From contig JANBQS010000364.1 in assembly GCA_027577415.1 (NCBI GenBank), positions 1-19,922 of the forward strand: a stretch of 19,922 nucleotides of DNA, read 5' to 3'. Positions 1 to 7,427 of this stretch are shown here, in pieces. The notes beneath the pieces were generated by a model. It saw only the letters and a list, made by a program, of their open reading frames with translations, ran no database searches and was not told the DNA's origin. The DNA comes from Coemansia sp. RSA 922 (Eukaryota; Kickxellomycota; Kickxellomycetes; Kickxellales; Kickxellaceae). A program made the position numbers and the translations under genes. Position 1 is the stretch's first letter, and every line of letters begins with the position of its first letter.

Positions 1-71
1 TTTATTAGCGACATGAGGAATATCACGAAACCAACCATCGGTTCATTGCCCTTGTCCTTCTTGTCGCCCAT
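1..71 (-). CDS. N-terminus of a membrane protein, cut by window edge
   Basis: Only the first 23 codons are visible. Reading leftward from an ATG at 69-71, the protein starts MGDKKDKGNEPM, then turns hydrophobic (VGFVIFLMSLI) and runs off the edge with no stop. A short charged N-terminus followed at once by a membrane segment is the plan of genes A-C beside it, and the MG-plus-charged start resembles gene C (MGKPTEEE). It is on the same strand as A-D. I infer a seventh member of the four-pass cluster, but the diagnostic TM2-TM3 region is outside the window, so membership rests on position and composition only. Confidence 0.45.
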   Translation of the reverse strand, partial: MGDKKDKGNEPMVGFVIFLMSLI

Positions 72-790
72 GATTTAATAAACGTCAATGTTGGAGGCTG
101 TCGTCCGCCTTGGAGAATGCGCGTTTCAGTAATACAAGCAAATGGTAGAAGTAAAGTCTAAAGAAAAATATATGCAGTGGAGAGAATAGCTATAGACTAT
201 AATAAAAATTTTGTATATTGGATAAAAAAAATGGTAGAGAAATGAAAAGAAAAAGCACCAGGCTTGAAAAAAAAAATTTGGCCTCTATAAGTGCGGTTTT
301 CTTTTTTGCTTGGCGGCTTCTTTCCCCTTTTTTAAAGTCTTACAGTGTCTTTGGAGCTGCTTTGTGCTTTCACCTTTGAATGATAACTGTTTGTAAAAAG
401 AGTGTCACGCTCCTATAGCAAAGAATTTCTTTTCATTCTTTTGTAGCAAAAAACAATTTCTTTTTTGCTTAAGCGCGAGCTGGTCGCGCTCACTAAAAAA
501 AATGGAAAGCTGTGGCCAATATGTGCGCACACATTCTCCGCTGAAAACAAAGTGAGACACATAGCCATTTTGGTTAACGCCAAAAGAAGGTGATATTTGT
601 CAGATACCAAATACAAATCATTTGCTATTTGTCTCGCGCAGCGGAGACAGTTTATTGATTTGAAAAGAAAATAGAATAAAAAAAACTCGGTAGCTTGTCA
701 ATACTAGTTGACCGTGCATGTAAAAATCGACCATACAGAACAGACAGCCTAGACTCGTCCTCACTAGGTTGTTTCATCAACTTCATTGTC
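72..790. other. Intergenic gap between the edge gene and gene A
   Basis: No convincing gene. The left part (about 280-400) is presumably the upstream region of the edge gene; it holds a run of CTTT/TTTGC words (around 300-380) like those upstream of the other membrane genes. From about 643 the sequence belongs to the duplicated unit that carries gene A. It includes an AATAAA polyadenylation signal on the minus strand at 651-656, about 135 bp beyond the stop of gene A. A 67-codon minus-strand frame at 413-616 has no recognisable features and is not called. Confidence 0.5.
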
Positions 791-1360
791 TTAAGCATTG
801 TCTGCTTTTGCTGCTTCTAGCTCTTTCTTGGACTCTGGGATACCATCGTGTGATTGAGAGCAGATCAGATACGCAACAATGTTTACAACCGCAGAAATAC
901 CAGAAACACTCGCACCAATCTGCATAATAATCCGCGTGCTTTTGATAATCCACTCAGTGTCTCCTACATAGTACTGAGACTCGAAAAACGTTGGGTCGCC
1001 AACAATGAAGGCAAGGGAGCAAAGCTGCCAGCAAAACCCTGTAAGCATCTTTCCTTTTGCCGTTTTAAATGCTGGGAAAAATCTGACAGCCCATCCAATC
1101 CGTTCTGTTGGAAGATTAAGGATAAAAATTATAGTGTTTATCACAGCCAGAATGGAATATGTGCAAACACAGATACCTCGAATAACTCTAACTCTATGCT
1201 TCATGGCAAATGCAAACATGGTGATAAAGACCAACACATTTATGATATGAAGGAACCCGAAGACAATGTTAATTATTAAAAGTGACCTGCGCTTGCGCTG
1301 TTCCCTCCACCCTTTCGCAAGGTAAATTAGGTCGTTCTTTTTTTCTTCTTTTTTCGCCAT
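791..1360 (-). CDS. Four-pass membrane protein A of a tandem family, unknown function
   Basis: A 189-residue intronless protein. I chose the ATG at 1358-1360; the frame extends two codons further only with a TTG. The N-terminus is strongly basic (KKEEKK, then REQRKRR at about 19-25), which suggests it is cytoplasmic. Membrane segments lie at about 27-53, 60-82, 105-121 and 145-167, and the C-terminal tail is charged. Arg61 opens TM2, Phe95-Pro96 precedes TM3, and Asp122-Pro123 closes TM3 (VGDPTFF); these positions recur in genes B-F. The protein is nearly identical to gene B over its first 53 residues and differs most in TM2 and the loops. Topology resembles MARVEL-type or other tetraspan proteins, but I see no signature of a named family. 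An AATAAA lies about 135 bp downstream. Confidence 0.85.
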   Translation of the reverse strand: MAKKEEKKNDLIYLAKGWREQRKRRSLLIINIVFGFLHIINVLVFITMFAFAMKHRVRVIRGICVCTYSILAVINTIIFILNLPTERIGWAVRFFPAFKTAKGKMLTGFCWQLCSLAFIVGDPTFFESQYYVGDTEWIIKSTRIIMQIGASVSGISAVVNIVAYLICSQSHDGIPESKKELEAAKADNA

Positions 1361-1469
1361 TTGCAATTGTCGATAAAATACTAGAGGTGCGATAGAATAA
1401 TATAGTTGGTTGATAGGGCCACTGGTGATGTAGAATCTGGCTCCTCAATAATGATAATAAAAAACAAGG

Positions 1470-1487
1470 GTGTAAAAGTGTGTAAAA
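1470..1487 (-). promoter_or_regulatory. GTGTAAAA pair spaced 10 bp, upstream of gene A
   Basis: Two copies of GTGTAAAA start at 1470 and 1480, one helical turn apart and about 110-125 bp upstream of the gene A ATG. The same pair sits upstream of gene B at about 3424-3441. Conservation there is uninformative because the whole tract was duplicated. The spacing suggests a protein-binding site or core promoter element, but this is inference only. Confidence 0.25.
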
Positions 1488-2062
1488 TGCAATAATTGGA
1501 AATATTGAAAGGTAAGAGTATAGAGAGAGAGAGAAGAGGCCTGGTCTACTTTCTTTTAGAATGATGTGGAGCGGCGAGTTCTTCACAGCCTTGCTTGGCA
1601 ATTGAGCGCAATTTGAAAAGTAAAAAAAACATGGCTTTTCACCTTTCCCTCCTCCTTTGCACTTTGAACCAATGCAAAAGGGGGAAAGGCAACGGTAAAG
1701 AATTTGCATTATCTTTTGTACGTCTTTTGCAAGTTAAACACAAAGAGTAAAATGCATTATAAAAAAGCAAATGAGGATGGTTTAAAAATATGTTTACAAA
1801 GGAAGGTAAAAAAGAGTATGAGCTGCCAATATAGTTCTTGCTGACATCATGTATACCATATTGTAATAAGGGTTAAGCCAGTTGAAGAGAGTCCTTGAGG
1901 ATTTGTGCACCATCGTACACACTTTTATACGTTTTATATTCTAGCGTCGCTCCTGTTCTTGATCAATTGTCTCTCCTTACATTATCACAGTATCGAGGAA
2001 GCAGGCAAATCCCATTATTTCTATCTAACGCTGGCTCTTGCTGACAGCCCTTAGCCTTCCAA

Positions 2063-2308
2063 ATGGCCTTGGTGGCCTGGGTGTCACAATATGCCGAGTG
2101 GATAGGTGTACTTTTCCTTGGTGAGGATGACACTATCCGGGCAGTACACAGCTATAACAGCTAATTTACCAATGCGGCCATGACAGCTCAGCCTGGTCTG
2201 GAGAGCACTATGGATTCCCTGATTATGTACACATCTGCCATTCCACAATTTGAGCCGATTGCATACGAACTACAGATCTATGATGTTAGATTCCTGCTGC
2301 TTGCGTGA
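2063..2308 (+). pseudogene. Possible decayed coding fragment with one internal stop
   Basis: A plus-strand frame runs from an ATG at 2063 for 33 codons to TAA (2162-2164), then continues in the same frame for 47 more codons to TGA (2306-2308). The translation has a protein-like mix of residues (for example SQYAEWIGVLFLGEDD before the stop and TSAIPQFEPIAYELQIYD after it), and local base composition is less AT-rich than the flanks. I do not recognise the protein. Open frames of this length can occur by chance, so this is a candidate remnant, not a firm call. Confidence 0.25.
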
Positions 2309-2584
2309 CGTGAGTAAATTTTATTCATAAAAGTAAGTTAGAAAATGCAATGTTTTTTATTGAGGTTACGCCTTATGTGGGATATTAATACGTAGGTTGG
2401 CCAATGTATGTGTGCTTCACTAGGATATAAACCCTTGATCGTCAATCCAATAGTCATAGAGGTCATGAAAATGAGATTCATGTGGCACTTTAGCTTCAAT
2501 TCCCTTGTGTGGCCTCTCGTCGCAAAAACGGATGAAATGAGCTATGCTATTTTTTCTTCAACCCCGCTTCATTACCTTACTCAG

Positions 2585-3650
2585 TGGAGACAGTTTATTG
2601 ATTTGAAAAGAAAATAGAATAAAAAAACTCGGTAGCTTGTCAATACTAGTTGACCGTGCATGTAAAAATCGACCATACAGAACAGACAGCCTAGACTCCT
2701 CCTCACTAGGTTGTTTAACCAACTTCATTGTCTTAAGCATTGCCTGCTTCTAGTTTTGCTATCCTTTCCAAGAGCTCTTTCTTGGTCTCTGGGGTACCAT
2801 CGTGTGAATAAGAGCAGATCAGATACGCAACAATGTTTACAACTGCAGAAATACCAGAAATACCCGCACCGGCCTGCATAATAGGTCGCGTTTTTCTGAT
2901 AATCCAGTCAGTGTCGTATACATAGTACTGAGACTCGAAAAACGTTGGATCGCCAACAATAAAGGCAAGAAAGCAAACCTGCCAGCAAAACCCTGTAAGT
3001 ATCTTTCCTTTTGCCTTTTTAAATGCTGGGAAAAATTTGACAAGCCATGGAATCCGTTCTGTTGGAAGATTAAGGAAGAGAACTAAAACGTTTACCACAA
3101 CCAGAATGGAATATGTGCAAACACAGATACCTCGAATAACTCGAACTCTATGTTCCATGGCAAATGCAAACATGGTGATAAAGACCAACACATTTATGAT
3201 ATGAAGGAACCCGAAGACAATGTTAATTATTAAAAGTGACCTGCGCTTGCGCTGTTCCCTCCACCCTTTCGCAAGGTAAATTAGGTCGTTCTTTTTTTCT
3301 TCTTTTTTCGCCATTTGCAATTGTCGATAAAATACTAGAGGTGCGATAGAATAATATAGTTGGTTGATAGGGCCACTGGTGATGTAGAATCTGGCTCCTC
3401 AATAATGATAATAAAAAACAAGGGTGTAAAAGTGTGTAAAATGCAATAATTTGAAATATTGAAAGGCAAGAGTATAGAGAGAGAGAAGATGCCTGGTCTA
3501 CTTTTTTTATAGCATGATGTGGAGCGGCGAGTTCTCTGCATTCTTGCTTGGCAATTGAACACGATTTAAAAGCAAAAAGAAGGATTTTTCCTTTTCCCCC
3601 TCCTTTTTAATGGTTTAAAGCGAAAAAAAAAAAGAATCATTAAAGGATTT
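2585..3650 (-). repeat. Tandem duplication unit, copy 2 (gene B)
   Basis: Second copy of the unit at 643-1700. The stretch 3156-3451 is identical by eye to 1202-1497 (296 bp, no gap). The 3' flank 2587-2732 differs from 645-790 at only a few positions plus one A in a homopolymer. Between these, the rest of the coding region is clearly more diverged. Past about 3600 the copies share only scattered words, although a stretch with AAGCAAATG followed by TTTACAAAGG persists at about 1765-1802 and 3705-3742. Confidence 0.85.
2733..3314 (-). CDS. Four-pass membrane protein B, recent duplicate of A
   Basis: A 193-residue intronless protein. The ATG at 3312-3314 matches the start chosen for gene A. 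Residues 1-53 are identical to A (basic N-terminus and TM1). Differences cluster in TM2 (SILVVVNVLVLFL against SILAVINTIIFIL), in the TM2-TM3 loop, in the TM3-TM4 loop and in the tail. The family positions are kept: Arg61, Phe95-Pro96 and Asp122-Pro123. The tail carries four extra residues and reads KKELLERIAKLEAGNA, which could form a short amphipathic helix not present in A. An AATAAA lies about 135 bp past the stop. Function is unknown; both copies are open, so both are probably expressed. Confidence 0.85.
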   Translation of the reverse strand: MAKKEEKKNDLIYLAKGWREQRKRRSLLIINIVFGFLHIINVLVFITMFAFAMEHRVRVIRGICVCTYSILVVVNVLVLFLNLPTERIPWLVKFFPAFKKAKGKILTGFCWQVCFLAFIVGDPTFFESQYYVYDTDWIIRKTRPIMQAGAGISGISAVVNIVAYLICSYSHDGTPETKKELLERIAKLEAGNA

Positions 3651-3967
3651 ATAATCCCTTTGTGCTTCTTTCACAAGCTGGATACAAAAAACACCTTTTT
3701 GCAAAAAGCAAATGGGGCTGCTTTGAAAAATATTTACAAAGGAGCAAAGGCGCTTATGCTGACATGCTCTTGCTAGCCTGCACATGGAGCCTACAAATGG
3801 TGCTTTTGCTTGCATCCAATTAACTTGATCAAATTGGCATAGAGTGGAGTGCTACCAAATTCGAGCGCGCTAGCTATAGAGAAAATAGTGAACAATAAGT
3901 TTATATATTTGAAAGTAGTGAAGGGTAATGTAAGAAAGAAAGTTGGACATAACATAGCACTGGACCC
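3315..3967. other. Upstream region of gene B and gap to gene C
   Basis: No gene seen. It holds the duplicated proximal region of gene B (to about 3600), a pyrimidine-rich stretch at about 3590-3612 and a GCAAA/CTTTG-rich stretch at about 3660-3760. A 3' flank of gene C follows, with a minus-strand TATAAA-like poly(A) candidate near 3900-3906. Confidence 0.5.
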
Positions 3968-4546
3968 TTAAGCCTTTTTACCCGTCTTGCCTTCCACATG
4001 ATTGTTCTTCATTACTACGCCTATCATATGCACATACAACCCAGAAACTATGCTTATTACACTACTTCCGCCTACAGTACAGTTCAAGGCGATCATGCCC
4101 TTATAAAACGACTTTGGCTGGATTGGAACCGCAAACGGGTAGTTTTTCAAATCGCCTAAATCTGTCTGGCCAGTACTTAGCGGCACTAATAGTGGATCGG
4201 CAAACAGCACAAATACAAACAGCATATAGGCAAGTCCAAATATGAGGTGCTTGGTAGTCATATTATTGACAATGGGAAACTTTTTGTGGATAAACACTGG
4301 CTTTTCCCACACCAAACATGTCATCAGTATTAACCAGGCCATGAGGATGAGTCGCTTAAATACCTGCGCCCTCTGTACAAATGAAGTGAAGTAGGCACAC
4401 GTATACACATCCATCAATATAAGGGCGGTAACCGTTCCCAAGTTCACCAGAGTGTCAATTACCCATATAATACCATTAACACCCCCCATATTTTCCTCGG
4501 CCTTCTTGTACGCCTTTATCATTTCCTCTTCTGTAGGTTTTCCCAT
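3968..4546 (-). CDS. Four-pass membrane protein C of the tandem family
   Basis: A 192-residue intronless protein starting at the ATG at 4544-4546. A 23-residue charged N-terminus (MGKPTEEEMIKAYKKAEEN) is followed by membrane segments at about 24-50, 65-82, 100-118 and 150-178, and a basic tail ending GKTGKKA. Family positions are Arg65 at the start of TM2, Phe90-Pro91 before TM3 and Asp117-Pro118 at its end (FADPLLV). From Arg65 to Pro91 it aligns without a gap to gene D (Arg167 to Pro193), sharing an LMA stretch in TM2 and W-x-x-P before the Phe-Pro. The Pro91 to Asp117 distance of 26 equals that in A, B and E. The TM3-TM4 loop is longer (about 30 residues) and rich in Pro and Gly. Function unknown. 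Confidence 0.85.
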   Translation of the reverse strand: MGKPTEEEMIKAYKKAEENMGGVNGIIWVIDTLVNLGTVTALILMDVYTCAYFTSFVQRAQVFKRLILMAWLILMTCLVWEKPVFIHKKFPIVNNMTTKHLIFGLAYMLFVFVLFADPLLVPLSTGQTDLGDLKNYPFAVPIQPKSFYKGMIALNCTVGGSSVISIVSGLYVHMIGVVMKNNHVEGKTGKKA

Positions 4547-5218
4547 TTTTAATCGTTCCTAGTAGTAAGCTGATGCAAATTAACGATTAATGTACAAGCA
4601 GCTAGTATGCAGGTGGTGTCTGTCGAAAAATGTATGAATGAGCACAAAATAACTGAAATACAACGATAAAAAATATTTAAATATATGAGCAAGAGAGAAA
4701 GAGAAAGGAGGAGCCTTACCCGCCTCTATGGGGAGACGCGAAGGCTGTTAGGTGGGGCAATGACTTAAAGTGCACTCGCTTTTCCCTTTTCCCTTTTCTC
4801 TTTTCTTTTAAATGCTTAGAGCAAAGGACGCTTGCTTTAAGCAAATGGTTGGCAAAGAAGAAACAAAAAAGGGGAAAGCAGGTGAATGTGTCCTCTCACC
4901 TAAAGGTATTTGTCAGCTTTTAAAATTATTCTTACAAAGGGTACTTTGGCCATGTAAAGCTCAGCAAAAGCACAATCGTGGCCACGGTCGCCTTTTGTCT
5001 ATGCTTAACAGGCCTTTCACATGCCTACACGCTGATGGCGCAGGCAGGTCGAAAGCCGTTTTCCTGGTATGTTAGGCGCGCAGTTCTTGAGGTCAGAACA
5101 CTGGCGGACATTGTTCGGATAATCCTGAGACAAGTACAACTTTAAGTAGACAAGTGTGTGTATCAACATAATTCAAAACCAATGATGCAAGCTAAAATAA
5201 TCTATAAAGGAATCACTA
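4547..5218. other. Gap between gene C start and gene D stop
   Basis: No gene accepted. Immediately upstream of C is an AT-rich stretch with a GA-rich microsatellite (about 4687-4710), then a pyrimidine tract of CTTTTCC repeats (about 4777-4808), then GCAAA/CTTTG words (4819-4945). An 87-codon plus-strand frame at 4812-5075 lies in this stretch but has no domain, membrane segment or plausible protein composition. Confidence 0.45.
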
Positions 5219-6055
5219 CTAGACAGCTGCAGAGTGTATATTTTTCAACTGGCGCTTGAGCCGTACACCTCCAACAGCACCAGCTATAAAGTATACAATG
5301 CCAACCAGAATCATAAGAAAACTAGATGTGAGAACCAGCGGGAACAAAATGCGAGCTAGTGTGCTTTCCCCGCCACTGGCTGACATGCCTCCAAGCGTAG
5401 AATCGCCCAGGACAAAAAAGGCCACCACTAGCTGGCTTATCCCTAGTCCCTTCCAGGACCGTCTGTCATTGTACATGGGAAAGTGGTGAAGTATTTTGGC
5501 CGGTAGAGACCAGTCGCAAAGTGCCAGTACCACTAGCGCTGCCATAAGGAAAATACGACAGACAAACAGTGGAACAATGACAATGCTTTTGTCGCCGAGC
5601 AGCATGTAAGTTTGCATTCCACCCACACATGCAAAGAGCATCAGTCCGACAATAGTGTGCGTAATGCGAAGCAGAACCAGGAACATACGCTTGTTCTTGG
5701 CCAGCGGCGGGTCGTTAAATACTTGAGATGACTGGTTTATCTTTGCAAGTTCCGCCTTGACAGTCTGGCCATAGCTAACGCCAAGGGTGCTGTAGGACTC
5801 GGGCATAATGTGAGAAACTGGCTCCGCTCTGGCCACTTCGTCTGCATTATCTGCACGCCCTAGGTCGCTGACAAACGTCCGTGTGCTGTCAACCGTGCCC
5901 CAGCTGTCGTATGTGCTTTCCTTGTCGTCGATTTCTGACTCTGAGTTGTAGTGGCTGGTGCTAGACGAGTGCGTGGTGCTGGGTGTAATGTTGCGGTACT
6001 TGCTGCCGGTCCTGCCGACATAAGTTGGATTGTACATGCGAATCGGGATGCTCAT
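5219..6055 (-). CDS. Four-pass membrane protein D with long Ser/Thr-rich N-terminus
   Basis: A 278-residue intronless protein, start ATG at 6053-6055. Residues 1-120 are hydrophilic and rich in Ser, Thr, Asp and Glu (for example HSSSTSHYNSESEIDD), a likely disordered cytoplasmic region with many possible phosphorylation sites; the other members lack it. Membrane segments follow at about 125-153, 157-180, 203-218 and 236-262, with a short basic tail (RLKRQLKN). Arg167 opens TM2 and Phe192-Pro193 precedes TM3. TM3 ends in Asp218-Ser219 (LGDSTLGG) where the others have Asp-Pro. The TM2 to Phe-Pro region aligns without gaps to gene C. It is transcribed away from gene E across a 922-bp gap. Function unknown. 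Confidence 0.85.
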   Translation of the reverse strand: MSIPIRMYNPTYVGRTGSKYRNITPSTTHSSSTSHYNSESEIDDKESTYDSWGTVDSTRTFVSDLGRADNADEVARAEPVSHIMPESYSTLGVSYGQTVKAELAKINQSSQVFNDPPLAKNKRMFLVLLRITHTIVGLMLFACVGGMQTYMLLGDKSIVIVPLFVCRIFLMAALVVLALCDWSLPAKILHHFPMYNDRRSWKGLGISQLVVAFFVLGDSTLGGMSASGGESTLARILFPLVLTSSFLMILVGIVYFIAGAVGGVRLKRQLKNIHSAAV

Positions 6056-6977
6056 TTACAGTAATGCCAAGCTGGCAAAGAGTACTAATAATGCAATATA
6101 AAAAGATGAATGCGTTTTGTGTATGTGTGATGTAAAAAAGACAAACAGTTAGGGCAGTTGCAAGCAATGTTCCTGGTACGCTTTTATATTAGCTGGTGAA
6201 GCCAGGTGTAGGGCTCATGTTGAGTAATGAACCCTGATTACAATAGAACTTGAGCGTATTGCAAGCTTGGGGTGCCTTTATTATTTTTTTCTGCTTTGTT
6301 CTATTATTAGCGGACCATGCTGAATAGAGGCTTCTCATGAAATGGTCTTGATTATTGAAGTTGGTTCAACACAATACAGCACACGTTTTTATGTGCTGGC
6401 TATTACTTTATTGTAGAAAAGAGCAAGCTGCCTTAAACCAAAGACGCGTGATCACGAAAGAGGGAGTGGTGCATGGTGCTTGTTTTGTTATTGCAATCTA
6501 TTAATAGGCCGTAATAGAAATAATTGTACTAGAAGTTCATATGCTCTCCTCCATTTTATGGTGGCGGTTTGGGCGACATAGTTGCTGGGAATGTAATAGA
6601 CTTGAAGCTTGCAGGTGCTCTGTTGGCGGTGCCAGCCGCGGCAAACAGCTCAAAATACTTTGTTGACCGCCTTTGGCGCTTTCCTCCTTTGCGTGCAATC
6701 AAAAGAGTCGTCATGTCTTTTTTGAGTCTTAACACAAAGACTTGCTTTGGCCTTTGGCGGGGACGCCAAAAAAGAAAATTAAAGACCTCTTTACTCATTG
6801 GGACACACACCCACATATTTTTTGGAGGTAGCCCAAGTGTGCCATTGACATGTTTTGCCTTCTAATTATTTTTTTTGCTACTTTTACAATTCACACACTT
6901 GCTATCATATTACTCCCGCTTGATATCCACACGCTGATAAATCAACATCGACGACGGGCTGCAGTTGAGAAAATAAA
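6056..6977. promoter_or_regulatory. Divergent upstream region between genes D and E
   Basis: A 922-bp gap shared by divergently transcribed D and E, the point where the cluster changes strand. I see no gene; overlapping frames at 6556-6865 on both strands have unlikely composition. It holds a dense run of CTTTG/TTTGGCG words at about 6655-6790, including TTTGGCGC at 6672-6679 (the E2F consensus form) and a perfect inverted repeat at 6753-6770. Whether one element serves both genes cannot be told from sequence alone. Confidence 0.4.
6753..6770. repeat. Inverted repeat TTTGGCG / CGCCAAA
   Basis: TTTGGCG (6753-6759), a 4-base spacer GGGA, then CGCCAAA (6764-6770): a perfect 7-bp dyad about 210 bp upstream of gene E and 700 bp upstream of gene D. 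Each arm matches the TTTSSCG core of E2F-type sites, and a further TTTGGCGC lies at 6672. It could be an operator-like site. It could also be a chance palindrome. Confidence 0.4.
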
Positions 6978-7427
6978 ATGACCACGACCACATCTCAGTA
7001 TGTTGTTCATAGCCTGGGAGTTATAGCCATCCTTGTGGCAACAGCAGTAATTGGGTATGCCTGGAAAAGTGAGGTGGACTTTCCAACCAAACCTTCTAAA
7101 ACAGGCATTGAGACCACATACACACATATGTTGTACACAATGCGAGTAATTGTAGTCTTATCGTTTCTACTCTCGGCATGGCTAATGAAAATGAACGAGC
7201 CTAAAATGCCGCCAATGATATACTACGGACTGACTCGCGGCGGCATTGTCATCGTTGGCACATGTGCCATAGTGATGGATCCATTGGTCAATAAACGCAT
7301 GCAAGACAATAAGATATCAGCTCTGGACTTTTCTACCTTTGCTACAGCAACCTTTGCGCTTTCCATGACCTACGGTGGTGTTTGCATCCTATATCCATTA
7401 TATGTCAAATTGGTTATGGAATCCTAA
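6978..7427 (+). CDS. Four-pass membrane protein E, shortest member
   Basis: A 149-residue intronless protein starting at the ATG at 6978. There is almost no N-terminal domain (MTTTTSQYV) and almost no tail, so it is close to a bare four-helix core: membrane segments at about 9-29, 51-71, 84-101 and 120-142. Arg56 lies at the start of TM2, Pro75 is in the TM2-TM3 loop (NEPKMPP), and Asp101-Pro102 closes TM3 (VMDPLV). In TM3 it shares Thr-Arg, 13 residues, Asp-Pro with gene F (Thr86-Arg87 to Asp101 here; Thr80-Arg81 to Asp95 in F), so E and F are the closest pair on this strand. The first extramembrane loop is longer (about 20 residues) and charged. Function unknown. Confidence 0.8.
   Translation: MTTTTSQYVVHSLGVIAILVATAVIGYAWKSEVDFPTKPSKTGIETTYTHMLYTMRVIVVLSFLLSAWLMKMNEPKMPPMIYYGLTRGGIVIVGTCAIVMDPLVNKRMQDNKISALDFSTFATATFALSMTYGGVCILYPLYVKLVMES

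Larger units (their letters stand above)
643..1700 (-). repeat. Tandem duplication unit, copy 1 (gene A)
   Basis: This segment is repeated at about 2585-3650. The left boundary is sharp: shared sequence begins at GGAGACAG, a few bases beyond the minus-strand AATAAA signal. The right boundary fades gradually after about 1600. The unit holds a poly(A) signal, the whole coding region and the proximal upstream region, so it was copied at the DNA level, not through mRNA. The offset between copies is 1942 bp at the stop codons and 1954 bp at the start codons, because copy 2 carries a 12-bp coding insertion. Confidence 0.85.
1361..2732. other. Gap between gene A start and gene B stop
   Basis: The first part (to about 1830) is the upstream region of gene A: a proximal 137 bp identical to that of gene B, a GTGTAAAA pair at 1470 and 1480, a GA microsatellite near 1524, and a CTTTG/GCAAA-rich stretch at about 1630-1800. 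The middle (about 1850-2330) has a less AT-rich look and contains a broken reading frame at 2063-2308, listed separately. From about 2585 the sequence is the 3' flank of gene B, with a minus-strand AATAAA at 2594-2599. Confidence 0.6.

Noticed and set aside
854..1279. 141-codon plus-strand open frame over gene A
   Set aside because: It is antisense to the membrane protein gene and translates to a basic, low-complexity sequence. The equivalent frame in duplicate copy B is not preserved at this length.
1269..1709. 146-codon minus-strand frame overlapping the start of gene A
   Set aside because: It lies in the upstream region, is in another frame from gene A, and its duplicate in copy B is broken into a shorter frame, so it is not under coding constraint.
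4812..5075. 87-codon plus-strand frame upstream of gene C
   Set aside because: Coincides with the GCAAA/CTTTG-rich upstream island; the composition reflects that repeat-like sequence, and no equivalent frame exists in the other islands.
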